The notes below the pieces were generated by a model. It had not been told where the DNA came from. It saw nothing but the letters and a program-made list of their open reading frames with translations, and made no database searches. The translations under genes and the position numbers were made by a program. Shown in pieces: positions 54,876-63,366 of a stretch of 64,000 nucleotides of DNA. This stretch comes from Bacteroidaceae bacterium. Its GTDB lineage: Bacteria; Bacteroidota; Bacteroidia; Bacteroidales; Bacteroidaceae. The stretch is from positions 437,278-501,277 of the forward strand of contig CABIVS010000005.1 of the NCBI GenBank assembly GCA_902362375.1, in the 5' to 3' direction. Numbering within the stretch: position 1 is the first letter of the stretch; every line of letters begins with the position of its first letter.

Positions 54876-56366
54876 ATGAAGAAACAGCAAAGGAGCAAGG
54901 CGAAAGCCGAGTGTGCATCTTCAGCCGAGCGTAACACAACATGGAAAAGCATTGACTTCTCCAAATGTGAACGAAAGGTCAGAAAGCTGCAAGTCCGAAT
55001 AGCAAAGGCTCATAAAGAAAAGAGGTACAACAAGGTTAAAGCCTTGCAGCACCTGCTTGTCACTTCGTTCGAAGCCAAGGCATTGGCAGTAAGGAAAGTG
55101 ACCTCCAATAAAGGTAAACGCACGGCAGGGGTTGACCACATAAAGTGGGATACCGATGCCAATAAAATAGAAGCTATACGTTCTTTGACACGGAGAGGAT
55201 ATAAAGCCCTCCCATTGAAAAGAGTTAACATACCTAAGGCAAACGGCAAGACAAGACCGTTGGGAATACCGACCATGAAAGACAGAGCCATGCAGGCACT
55301 GTATCTTATGGCATTGGAACCCATAACGGAAAGTGAAGCGGATGCAAACTCTTACGGATGCAGAAAGTTCAGAAGTACGGCAGATGCGATAGATGCGCTT
55401 CACAGATGGCTAAGCAGGGATTGCTCTCCCGAATGGATATTGGAGGGAGACATAAAAGGCTGCTTCGACCATATCAGCCATGAATGGCTTCTCGATAACG
55501 TACGAATCGACAGGCAGATATTAAGAAAATGGCTGAAAAGTGGAGTTGTATTCAACAGACTGCTTCAACCGACTATTGAAGGGACACCACAGGGCGGCAT
55601 TATTTCACCGACACTTGCAAATGCAACTCTTGACGGCATGGAAAGGATGCTCAAAGAGAAGTACAAGGCAAGTTATGTCAATGGAAAACTTTACTGCCCC
55701 AAAGTCAATCTCGTAAGATATGCGGATGACTTCATTGTCACTGCTGACAAAAGGAAAACGTTACTTGAAATAAAGGAAATGTTGACAGTTTTTCTAAAGG
55801 AAAGAGGACTTACCCTATCCGATGAGAAGACACTGATAACACATATCAGTGACGGATTTGACTTTTTAGGTTTCAATGTTCGGAAGTACAACGGCACATT
55901 GTTAATAAAGCCGTCAAAGAAAAGTCAGAAACGTTTCACTGACAAGCTGCATGAGGTTGTGCTGACCAAAGGTAAGGCATCATCCCAGCAGGAGCTGATA
56001 GAGAAACTCAATCCTATAATAAAGGGATGGGGTAACTACTACAGCCATGTGGTATCAAAGGAGGTGTTCTGCCGATGTGACCATATCTTAATAAATCAAC
56101 TTAAAAGATGGTCATATCGCAGACATACCGACAAGTCAAGGAAATGGATAAGGAAGAAGTATTTTATCCGAAAAGGTGGCAGAAATTGGATTTTCGGTTT
56201 TGAATATGTATGTGGAGAAATAAAGGATAAGTTCACATTACAGCAACTGACAGAAATTCCAATCAAGCGACACACAAAGATAAGATGCGAGGCCAATCCG
56301 TTCGACCCATCATGGGACGAATACTTCGAAAGGCGGAAACTCAAAAGTGCCCGTCAACGTGCGTGA
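54876..56366 (+). CDS. ltrA: Group II intron reverse transcriptase/maturase
   Basis: A 496-residue intron-encoded protein. The reverse transcriptase palm has IEGDIKGCFDHISHEWLL-type motif A, GTPQGGIISPTLAN (motif B) and the catalytic YADD at Tyr282-Asp285. The maturase (X) domain follows around INPIIKGWGNYYSHVVSKEVF and RWSYRRHTDKSRKWIRKKYF. The C-terminus (RCEANPFDPSWDEYFERRK) lacks the paired cysteines of an HNH endonuclease, so insertion would have to use nicked or replicating DNA. The reading frame is intact, so the element may still be active. It lies in domain IV of the intron. Confidence 0.96.
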   Translation: MKKQQRSKAKAECASSAERNTTWKSIDFSKCERKVRKLQVRIAKAHKEKRYNKVKALQHLLVTSFEAKALAVRKVTSNKGKRTAGVDHIKWDTDANKIEAIRSLTRRGYKALPLKRVNIPKANGKTRPLGIPTMKDRAMQALYLMALEPITESEADANSYGCRKFRSTADAIDALHRWLSRDCSPEWILEGDIKGCFDHISHEWLLDNVRIDRQILRKWLKSGVVFNRLLQPTIEGTPQGGIISPTLANATLDGMERMLKEKYKASYVNGKLYCPKVNLVRYADDFIVTADKRKTLLEIKEMLTVFLKERGLTLSDEKTLITHISDGFDFLGFNVRKYNGTLLIKPSKKSQKRFTDKLHEVVLTKGKASSQQELIEKLNPIIKGWGNYYSHVVSKEVFCRCDHILINQLKRWSYRRHTDKSRKWIRKKYFIRKGGRNWIFGFEYVCGEIKDKFTLQQLTEIPIKRHTKIRCEANPFDPSWDEYFERRKLKSARQRA

Positions 56367-56447
56367 AGAAAACTTTATCGGAAACAAGTCATCGCAAGAT
56401 GATTATGAGCCGATTTAATTTTATGAGAATTAAATTTAGAATTATCG

Positions 56448-56481
56448 GAGCTGTATGCGGTGAAAGTCGCACGTACAGTTC
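56448..56481 (+). ncRNA. Group II intron catalytic domain V
   Basis: A 34-nt hairpin from GAGCTGTATGCGGTGAAAG to CGTACAGTTC with the AGC-type catalytic triad position and a GAAA loop; it matches the bacterial domain V consensus. Confidence 0.93.
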
Positions 56482-56533
56482 TTAATGGGGAAAGCGGCAG
56501 CAATGCCGCCGACCTACATAACATTCATGCTAT

Positions 56534-57106
56534 ATGGATATACACGAGATTATCAATAAGATATACCCGATACCGGAAGCTTCGATGAATAAATTGACAA
56601 AGCATCTGTCTAAAGTGACGTACCCCAAAGGGTATCATATACTGGAAGCCGGTAAAACTGAAACGAATATCTTTTTTATCGAGAAAGGGATTGTCAGAGC
56701 TTATATTCCTGTGGATGGGAAAGAAGTTACATTCTGGATCGGGAAAGAGGGTTCTGCCATTGTCTCGCTGAAAAGTTATGTGGATAACCAGCAGGGATAT
56801 GAATCGATGGAGTTGATGGAAGAGTCGGAGTTGTATTTACTGAAGCGTAAAGACTTACAGGAATTATTCAAAGAAGACATTCATATCGCCAACTGGGGAC
56901 GTAAGTTTGCCGAATCCGAATTCATGCAAACGGAGGAAAGACTTATTTCCCTATTATTCACCAATGCATCCGAACGGTATATGAAGCTGATCCGGAACAA
57001 TCCGGAGTTATTGCAGAGAATGCCATTAGAATGTCTTGCTTCTTATCTGGGAATAACTCCGGTAAGTTTGAGCCGGATCAGGGCAAAGCTGAAACGAATG
57101 CTCTGA
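56534..57106 (+). CDS. Crp/Fnr-family transcriptional regulator
   Basis: A 190-residue regulator. Residues ~20-120 are the cyclic-nucleotide-binding jelly roll (YPKGYHILEAGKTETNIFFIEKGIVRAYIP, SAIVSLKSYVDNQQGYESMELMEESELYLL), without the Arg-Ser of a cAMP site that I could recognise and without Fnr cysteines. Residues ~140-190 form the C-terminal winged helix (PLECLASYLGITPVSLSRIRAKL). Such proteins are common in Bacteroidetes; the ligand is usually unknown. The start codon is only 10 bp after the end of the group II intron, so expression depends on intron splicing or a promoter inside the intron. The YjbR gene follows 21 bp later. Confidence 0.92.
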   Translation: MDIHEIINKIYPIPEASMNKLTKHLSKVTYPKGYHILEAGKTETNIFFIEKGIVRAYIPVDGKEVTFWIGKEGSAIVSLKSYVDNQQGYESMELMEESELYLLKRKDLQELFKEDIHIANWGRKFAESEFMQTEERLISLLFTNASERYMKLIRNNPELLQRMPLECLASYLGITPVSLSRIRAKLKRML

Positions 57107-57127
57107 AAAAGAACAAAGAGGGAAATC

Positions 57128-57511
57128 ATGAATATAGAGGAGTATAGAGACTATTGCCTGTCTGTTAAAGGAGCAACAGAATGTATGCCGTTTGGTGAAA
57201 ATGTCCTGGTTTTTAAGGTCATGGATAAAATGTTCACTTTTGCCACATTACAACCAAAGAACGGAAGATTCTGGGCTGATATGAAATGTGCTCCTGATAA
57301 GGCAGAAGAATTAATAGAACAGTATAGAGATATTTTTTGGGGACCATTTTCTGATAAGAAACATTGGATAACCGTATACTTAGAGGGAGATGTGCCCGAC
57401 AAACTTATCAAAGAACTGATTAATCATTCGGTAGAAGAAGTCATCAAGAAGTTGTCCAAGAAAAAACAGGAAGAATATTATAGAATATGCGAAAGATACA
57501 GAATGCCATAA
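57128..57511 (+). CDS. MmcQ/YjbR-family DNA-binding-like protein
   Basis: A 127-residue cytoplasmic protein of the YjbR fold (MNIEEYRDYCLSVKGATECMPFGENVLVFKVMDKMFTFATL, WADMKCAPDKAEELIEQY, KKHWITVYLEGDVPDKLIKELINHS). The family has a double-wing DNA-binding-like fold, but the cellular role is unsettled. It is 21 bp behind the Crp-type gene, so probably cotranscribed and also affected by the intron upstream. A strong hairpin follows. Confidence 0.9.
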   Translation: MNIEEYRDYCLSVKGATECMPFGENVLVFKVMDKMFTFATLQPKNGRFWADMKCAPDKAEELIEQYRDIFWGPFSDKKHWITVYLEGDVPDKLIKELINHSVEEVIKKLSKKKQEEYYRICERYRMP

Positions 57512-57560
57512 ACTCTCGTTGGCAGGTATCAGAATTACAATTTAGTATTCTAACAATAAA

Positions 57561-57600
57561 TATCCGGTTCTACTGTCATTGCAGAATGTAGAACCGGATA
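57561..57600. terminator. Hairpin between convergent yjbR-type and czcC-type genes
   Basis: TATCCGGTTCTAC (57561-57573) and GTAGAACCGGATA (57588-57600) form a perfect 13-bp stem with a 14-nt loop, placed to end both transcripts. Confidence 0.75.
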
Positions 57601-57614
57601 AGAATCCTCCCTTT

Positions 57615-58868
57615 TCAGAAACGTATGTCCCAAATGCCACAAGCCTTTTCCAGTTCTACCAACGAGACAGCATATCCTTTCATCGTTTCAAGATATTCTT
57701 GCTGCACTTCATTATAGGTACGTTGGGCGACTAATACATCCAAAATGTTGGTTTCACCACGTTTGTATTTATATACCATCCCATCCATTACTTTTTGAGC
57801 ATCTCCAAGCATTCCCGACTTAAATTGAACCACTTTCTTTTTCTCTGCTTCATAACTGAACCATGCCTGCATAATCTCTGCCTGTATTTGTTGTTCTATA
57901 TCTTTCTCCTGAATTTCGGACTGGGAAATACGAAATTTAGCAGCCTTAACGGCCCCTTTATTGATATTCGAAAAAGCCAAAGGAACAGACACTCCTACCG
58001 TAGCAGAACGAGCCGATGGAAAAAAACGATTCCAGTCTTTTTCATAAGAAACGGACAAGCCAATATCCGGGCGGCGTTCTGCCCTCGTCAGTTTATATGC
58101 ACGGGAAGTAACTTCCGTATTTTTTTGAGCCGTAAACAAATCTATACGATTATCCAGACCTACTTTAATCAACTCCGAAAGATAAAACTCACGGTTTAGT
58201 TCATCCCAATGACCTAACGGAATATAAAGAGTGTCCGCAGCCATCCCCATCTGTCTATTCAGCACGACCAATGCCGACTGATAGGCAGCTTCCTGACTAT
58301 AAACCGCATTGAGCAAAGTGACAGCTTCCAACTTTGATTGCCGGGCATCATTCTCTGTAATCTCTCCCGCCACATAACGTAAACTATCTGACTGGCTCAA
58401 TTGCAACATATACTGGTAAGAACTTTGCTGTACTTCAAGCAACTCTCTTTGAAGAATTGCCTCCAAAAAAAGACTGGCAGCTTCGGCCCTCAAATTCTGA
58501 AATGACTGTTCCAGGATTAGTTTTTCAAGCTCCATCTGACTACGTGCCAACTTTATACGTGCCCCTCGTTTGTTTCCTAATTCCAGTGAATAGGAAAGCC
58601 CTAATGAAAAAGTCTCATGACCGGCTTCAAATCCCACTTCCGGATCAGGAAGCACTTTTTGCGCAATCATCTCCGCATCAGCTATACTTACATTCAATTT
58701 TTCTGCCAGATAGTTTAGATTACCTTCCCCTACCCGTTTCAGATACTCATCGAGAGAAATACTCTGATAGAGAGTACTGTCCGGTATTTGCGCCACTGCA
58801 TGAACAGACATTGCTTCCACAAGCAACAAAAGGAGCAAGATATTAAAGTGTATATTCCTTCTCATCAT
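57615..58868 (-). CDS. CzcC-type outer-membrane efflux protein (TolC family)
   Basis: A 417-residue outer-membrane channel component of a heavy-metal RND pump. It has a signal peptide (to ...SVHAVAQ), then two TolC-type helical hairpin repeats (SIADAEMIAQKVLPDPEVGFEAGHETFSLGLSYSLELGNKRGARI; RAYKLTRAERRPDIGLSVSYEKDWNRFFP) with long coiled-coil helices. The N-terminal part carries SLDEYLKRVGEGNLNYLAEKLNV, typical of CzcC/CusC-like proteins. It overlaps the end of the RND pump gene by 26 bp; last gene of the operon. Confidence 0.92.
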   Translation of the reverse strand: MMRRNIHFNILLLLLLVEAMSVHAVAQIPDSTLYQSISLDEYLKRVGEGNLNYLAEKLNVSIADAEMIAQKVLPDPEVGFEAGHETFSLGLSYSLELGNKRGARIKLARSQMELEKLILEQSFQNLRAEAASLFLEAILQRELLEVQQSSYQYMLQLSQSDSLRYVAGEITENDARQSKLEAVTLLNAVYSQEAAYQSALVVLNRQMGMAADTLYIPLGHWDELNREFYLSELIKVGLDNRIDLFTAQKNTEVTSRAYKLTRAERRPDIGLSVSYEKDWNRFFPSARSATVGVSVPLAFSNINKGAVKAAKFRISQSEIQEKDIEQQIQAEIMQAWFSYEAEKKKVVQFKSGMLGDAQKVMDGMVYKYKRGETNILDVLVAQRTYNEVQQEYLETMKGYAVSLVELEKACGIWDIRF

Positions 58869-61800
58869 TCTTCTTTTTATTTAAAACGTTATTCTCAATC
58901 AGATAGTAAAAAACCGGAAGCACAAACATAGAAATGAGTGCGGAGAACATCAATCCATATACAATAACCGTTGCCAAAGGACGTTGCACATCACTCCCGA
59001 TTCCAGTTGCCAGAGAAGCGGGAAACAGTCCGAGTACCGTAGTGACCGAGGTCATCAGAATGGGACGGAACCGTTGACGTGCCCCTTCGATAACAGACTT
59101 CCGAAGTTCCATTCCTCCTTTACGCAAGTTATTTATCTGAGATACCATAATAATTCCGTTTTGAATGGAAAGTCCGAACATGGCAATAAAGCCCACGGCA
59201 GACGATACATTCAATGTCATACCGCGTACATTGAGTGCAAGCATTCCGCCAAAAAGAGCCAACGGCACGATGGACAATACCAGACCAGCTTGCCGGAACT
59301 TCCCGAACGTAGCATAAAGCAAAATAAACATACACATCAGCGTCAACGGAAGAATGACAGAAAGACGGGTATAAGCCCTGTGCTGGTTTTCGAAAGCCCC
59401 TCCCCACTTGACTGTATATTTGCTTTTATCATAGTTCACTTTCGCATCGATCACATTCTGCGCTTCTTTTAAGAAAGAAGCCAGATCGCGTCCACGCAGA
59501 TTCAACTTTACCGTCAGGTGACGTCTGTTCATTTCACGCGTGATCGTACTTTCTCCAACACTCAACTTCACTTCGGCTACCTGCGAAAGGGGTATTTTAG
59601 CTCCGGTAGAAGAGGTCAGCATCAATCCGGCTATCTTTTCGGGTGTATCCCGCATTTCTTCTTTATATTTACAGGTAATGTCATACTGACGGTCTCCCTG
59701 ATAAAGCTGAGCAATAGCTTTCCCTCCGATTGCCACCTCTATCAAATCAGCTACATCAGACACATTCAGCCCATATCGGGCAATCGCATCCCGATTCATA
59801 ATGATTTGCAGTTGAGGTAATGGAGGTTCCTGGTCAATATCCAGATCAACGGCACCTTTCACCGTCCCCAGCGCCCGGGTGATTTCTTCCGCAATACGAC
59901 GTGTTTCCCGAAAATCCTCACCATACACCTTTACAACCAATTCACTATGCGCACCGGCTATTTTATCCATCACCCCGTCTATCATCGGTTGGCTGAACCC
60001 GACCCTAAAACCGGGCAGTGTCTTATATTCTTCTTCCAGTTCATGAATCAAATCTTGCTTGGTCTTTCCCTTCGGCCATTCATCATAAGGCTTTATCCCG
60101 ATAGATACCTCAAAATGCGAAGGGGTGAACGGATCTGTACCATCGTCATTTCTCCCTGCCTGAACCATGATATAAGTTACTTCGGGATACTTCATCGTAC
60201 GGAAACGAAGGGTATCGGACATCTCTCTCGATTTCTCAACAGAAATGCCGGGAGGAAGATTCACCTGCAACCAGATCGACCCCTCATCCAATTCAGGAAG
60301 GAAATCTTTCCCTACAACACCACTTAACACGATACCCGCAATCAGAATCAAACATGAAAAGAGTATGGTCTTTATTGGTTTTTCTATGAGTTTCACTATT
60401 GCGCCAGTATATTTCTCCTTCAATTTTTCCAGCCATTTATTCTTATAGACCTTGCGCGGCTTACGATAAATAGCATAAGCCAGTCCCGGAATCAGCAGAA
60501 GAGCAACCAAAAGTGCTCCGATCATTGCATAACTCATCGTAAATGCCATAGGAGTAAACAGTTTACGTTCCACACGTTCGAAAGCGAATAATGGCAAGTA
60601 GGCTGTAATAATGACTATGGTGGAGAAAAGAATCGGGCGTCCTACCTCTTTGGCTCGTTGTGCGATACTTTGTTCTTCGATGTACTGTTCGGGATAATCC
60701 TCACGTTTCTTGAGAATAGTTTCCAGCATAACAATGGCACCATCTACAATGATTCCAAAATCGATGGCTCCGAGTGACAGAAGATTGGCAGGGATATCCG
60801 TAAGATGCATCAGGATAAAAGCGATAAGCAAGGATACCGGAATGGTGATTGAAACCAGTAATGCTCCACGCCAGTTGCCCAAAAACAAAATAAGCACAAT
60901 AACAACCAATGCCATCCCCATTAAGAGCGTATGGGAAACAGTATCCAAAGTTGTATCCACTAGGCTGGTACGATCCAGAAAAGTATGTATACGCACCCCT
61001 TCCGGCAAAATTTCATGATTCAATTCATCCACTGCTGCATGAATGCCATCCAATACCTTAGACGGATTCTCATGTTTCAGAAGAAGTACAATCCCTTCCA
61101 AGCTTTCCGAATAATCACGGGTACGATCGGTATATCCCAATACACCTTTCCTCTCCAGATTACCGTATTTCAAAGAACCTATATCATTTAAAAAGACAGG
61201 AACTCCGGAAGTTGTAGTGACCACAATATGCCCCAAATCGTCCAGATTCTCTATCAAACCTATACCGCGTACCACATACCCCAGATCTCCCCTATTCAAT
61301 ATGCTGCCTCCCACATTGGCATTGTTATTTTCAATAGCCTCAATAACCTGACTAAGGGATAAGTGATATTGTTCCAGTTTATAAGGATCTATTTCTACTT
61401 GAAACTGGGTGGTGATACCTCCGAAATTTGTCACATCCGCCACTCCTGAAACTTCTTTGATACGGGGAATAACCACCCAATTCTGGAGGTCGGTCAGTTC
61501 ACGAAGTGAATGTTGGTCACTTTCTATAATATAACGGTAGACTTCTCCCACAGGTGACGTCAACGGATCGAGTCCGGGGACTGCCCCATAAGGTAGTTCC
61601 ACTTCATTCAATCTTTCCTGTACCCGTTGACGGCTCCAATAATCTTCTGTCCCATCCTTGAATACAATCGTAATCATAGAAAGTCCGAACGTACTTTTGC
61701 TACGCATAACATGCATGCCGGGCAAACCGTTGATGGCACGTTCCAAAGGAATAGTGATCTGTTGTTCCACTTCTTCGGCAGCCAGTCCCGGCACTTGGGT

Positions 61801-61950
61801 AACAACCTGCGATGTGACATCTGCAATATCCGGATAGGCTTCTATCGAAAGTTGCGTCCATGAGTAATATCCGAACACACACATCATCACAAACAGACAA
61901 AGCATGATCCATCTTTTCTGTATAATTGAAAGCATCAAATCCTTCTTCAT
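58843..61950 (-). CDS. CzcA-type heavy-metal RND efflux pump
   Basis: A 1035-residue inner-membrane proton-driven pump with 12 predicted helices and two large periplasmic loops. Signature segments are MLSIIQKRWIMLCLFVMMCVFGYYSW, EAYPDIADVTSQVVTQVPGLAAEEVE, LGAIDFGIIVDGAIVMLE in helix 4, the LPELDEGSIWLQVNLPPGIS loop and the closing GFIAMFGLSIQNGIIMVSQI. The DFGxxxDGA motif is that of the divalent-cation (Zn/Co/Cd/Ni) subgroup rather than the Cu/Ag type. It is 6 bp behind the adaptor gene and overlaps the outer-membrane gene, giving a compact CBA operon. Confidence 0.95.
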   Translation of the reverse strand: MKKDLMLSIIQKRWIMLCLFVMMCVFGYYSWTQLSIEAYPDIADVTSQVVTQVPGLAAEEVEQQITIPLERAINGLPGMHVMRSKSTFGLSMITIVFKDGTEDYWSRQRVQERLNEVELPYGAVPGLDPLTSPVGEVYRYIIESDQHSLRELTDLQNWVVIPRIKEVSGVADVTNFGGITTQFQVEIDPYKLEQYHLSLSQVIEAIENNNANVGGSILNRGDLGYVVRGIGLIENLDDLGHIVVTTTSGVPVFLNDIGSLKYGNLERKGVLGYTDRTRDYSESLEGIVLLLKHENPSKVLDGIHAAVDELNHEILPEGVRIHTFLDRTSLVDTTLDTVSHTLLMGMALVVIVLILFLGNWRGALLVSITIPVSLLIAFILMHLTDIPANLLSLGAIDFGIIVDGAIVMLETILKKREDYPEQYIEEQSIAQRAKEVGRPILFSTIVIITAYLPLFAFERVERKLFTPMAFTMSYAMIGALLVALLLIPGLAYAIYRKPRKVYKNKWLEKLKEKYTGAIVKLIEKPIKTILFSCLILIAGIVLSGVVGKDFLPELDEGSIWLQVNLPPGISVEKSREMSDTLRFRTMKYPEVTYIMVQAGRNDDGTDPFTPSHFEVSIGIKPYDEWPKGKTKQDLIHELEEEYKTLPGFRVGFSQPMIDGVMDKIAGAHSELVVKVYGEDFRETRRIAEEITRALGTVKGAVDLDIDQEPPLPQLQIIMNRDAIARYGLNVSDVADLIEVAIGGKAIAQLYQGDRQYDITCKYKEEMRDTPEKIAGLMLTSSTGAKIPLSQVAEVKLSVGESTITREMNRRHLTVKLNLRGRDLASFLKEAQNVIDAKVNYDKSKYTVKWGGAFENQHRAYTRLSVILPLTLMCMFILLYATFGKFRQAGLVLSIVPLALFGGMLALNVRGMTLNVSSAVGFIAMFGLSIQNGIIMVSQINNLRKGGMELRKSVIEGARQRFRPILMTSVTTVLGLFPASLATGIGSDVQRPLATVIVYGLMFSALISMFVLPVFYYLIENNVLNKKKNDEKEYTL

Positions 61951-61956
61951 AATCTC

Positions 61957-63063
61957 CTATTTTAAATAATATCCTCCTTCACTGATGACTTTATCTCCCG
62001 GATGCAATCCCTCATTTATCACAGCAAATCCATCTTTGGTCGCTTCTACCTTCACCGGTGTTCTTACAAAGATATCCGGAGTAACCTGCACATACACATA
62101 ACTGTCTTTCTCTCCCTGCAACAATGCGCTCTCCGAAATCTGAATCTGTTCAATAGGAGCACTAAGAAAATGGACGGTAGTATACATACCCAATTTCAAA
62201 TGTTTCTTCGAATTATCACAAACCGAAAGTACTTTGATAGACCTTGTATCTTCGTCAACCGCCTCTTCCACATGATAGACGTTACCTTTAATCACCCTCC
62301 CCGGTAAGGCCGACACTTCTATATCCAGACTACTGCCTGCATTGATAAACCGAATGTCTTTTTCTTTCACTTGGGCGGCAATCCATACTTCCGACAAATC
62401 TGCCACTATCGCAACAGGTTCGATATCATCTTTCAGGTATTGTCCGGTCACAATATTATTCTCTATAATTTCGCCCGAAATAGGCGAACGCACCACAAGG
62501 GGCTGTCCCAGTGTCATATTCTCCGGATGCTCTACCTGATATACTTCCAGTGCAGCAGACGCATTTTCAAACTCTTTGTCGGCAATAAGCAAAGCATTTT
62601 GTGCTTCTTCCAGTTCTTTCTGCGAACTAACTCCGTTCTTTATCAGGTCTTCTTTGCGCTTTAAATCTTTCTTAGCCAGCTCACGTGACGATAATGCCTG
62701 GAAGTATTCTTTTTGTGCCGTAGTAAAATCCGGTGAGCTGATTTCAAACAAAGGGGTTCCCCGGTTCACCTGTTGTCCGATTTGTATATACGATTTTATA
62801 ACTCTTCCTGCAAAAGGGGAAGCAATGCAGGCATAACGGGTAGGAATAGGACGTACCACACCGGAAGTAATCACTTCTTTGGAATAAGGTTCAAGTCTGG
62901 CCTCAGCCACTTTTATCTTTTCAGATAAAAAACGGTCTGTGATCTGTACTGTGTCACCTTCCATACGATAACCACTCTGTTGTTCTTCCTTTGATTTACT
63001 CTTGCATGCGGTAACTAGCAATGCACCGCAAATTAAAAGCATTTGCAAATTTTTCTTTTTCAT
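61957..63063 (-). CDS. CzcB-type periplasmic adaptor lipoprotein (membrane fusion protein)
   Basis: A 368-residue adaptor that links the RND pump to the outer-membrane channel. It is a lipoprotein (lipobox VTAC). Segments are IASPFAGRVIKSYIQIGQQVNRGTPLFEISS (first lipoyl half), a helical hairpin (AQKEYFQALSSRELAKKDLKRKEDLIKNGVSSQKELEEAQNALL), the second lipoyl half (VVRSPISGEIIENNIVTGQYL), the beta barrel (IAAQVKEKDIRFINAGSSLDIEVSALPG) and the membrane-proximal domain. I start at 63063 (MKKKNLQ); two further in-frame ATGs lie directly upstream. First gene of the operon, controlled by the repeat array described at 63104-63173. Confidence 0.93.
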   Translation of the reverse strand: MKKKNLQMLLICGALLVTACKSKSKEEQQSGYRMEGDTVQITDRFLSEKIKVAEARLEPYSKEVITSGVVRPIPTRYACIASPFAGRVIKSYIQIGQQVNRGTPLFEISSPDFTTAQKEYFQALSSRELAKKDLKRKEDLIKNGVSSQKELEEAQNALLIADKEFENASAALEVYQVEHPENMTLGQPLVVRSPISGEIIENNIVTGQYLKDDIEPVAIVADLSEVWIAAQVKEKDIRFINAGSSLDIEVSALPGRVIKGNVYHVEEAVDEDTRSIKVLSVCDNSKKHLKLGMYTTVHFLSAPIEQIQISESALLQGEKDSYVYVQVTPDIFVRTPVKVEATKDGFAVINEGLHPGDKVISEGGYYLK

Positions 63064-63103
63064 CATCATCCATAAAAATATTGTTAGCATTCTTTTTCGG
63101 ATG

Positions 63104-63173
63104 CAAAGGTAAGTGGAGGTATTCCGGAAGCCTGTTAGAGATTTGTTAGAACGCTATTAGAATTTTATTAGAG
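63104..63173 (-). promoter_or_regulatory. czc-type promoter with four 11-bp-phased TTAGAR repeats
   Basis: On the minus strand TACCTTTG (plus-strand CAAAGGTA, 63104-63111) is a TANNTTTG -7 box about 40 bp before the adaptor start. Upstream of it, TTAGA(A/G) occurs at 63135, 63146, 63157 and 63168: four direct copies at exactly 11-bp spacing, starting about where a -33 element should be. No TTTG -33 is present. Such arrays are typical binding sites of OmpR/PhoB-type response regulators (inference). Confidence 0.65.
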
Positions 63174-63282
63174 TCATGCTATCGGTATAGCCAATCTCTT
63201 TGCTATATGCGGTATTGCAATTGTGATAACAGGGACACTCGCATTCTTCATTCCATCGATCATGAATCTGAAGAAAAAATAA
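63172..63282 (+). pseudogene. Remnant of the C-terminal helix of an MFS transporter
   Basis: An open stretch encodes IGIANLFAICGIAIVITGTL and FFIPSIMNLKKK followed by a stop. This looks like the last membrane helix and basic tail of a major-facilitator exporter. No start codon or preceding helices are found in frame: a TAG closes the frame at 63169, and the upstream bases now form the TTAGAR repeats. Only about 35 codons remain, so the identification rests on composition and the typical ending. Confidence 0.4.
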
Positions 63283-63366
63283 ATGACTAATTTTATTAAC
63301 TAATCCTTTTTTAGAAGCTTTTTTTTAGGTTATTTTGCGGAACAAATATCACGAACTCATCAAATT

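Larger units (their letters stand above)
54320..56524 (+). mobile_element. Complete group II intron
   Basis: The 5' end is GTGCGAC, matching the GUGYG consensus. An internal RT/maturase gene lies in domain IV, and a canonical 34-nt domain V is at 56448-56481. Domain VI follows: ATG-GGG pairs with CCT-A-CAT, leaving A56516 bulged as the branch point, with a GCGGCA/TGCCGC stem capped by GCAA. The 3' end AT at 56523-56524 is 8 nt after the branch A, as expected. CTTTTT at 54592-54597 is complementary to the last six exon bases (AAAAAG), a plausible EBS1-IBS1 pair. All parts needed for splicing and retrohoming except an endonuclease domain are visible. Confidence 0.92.
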
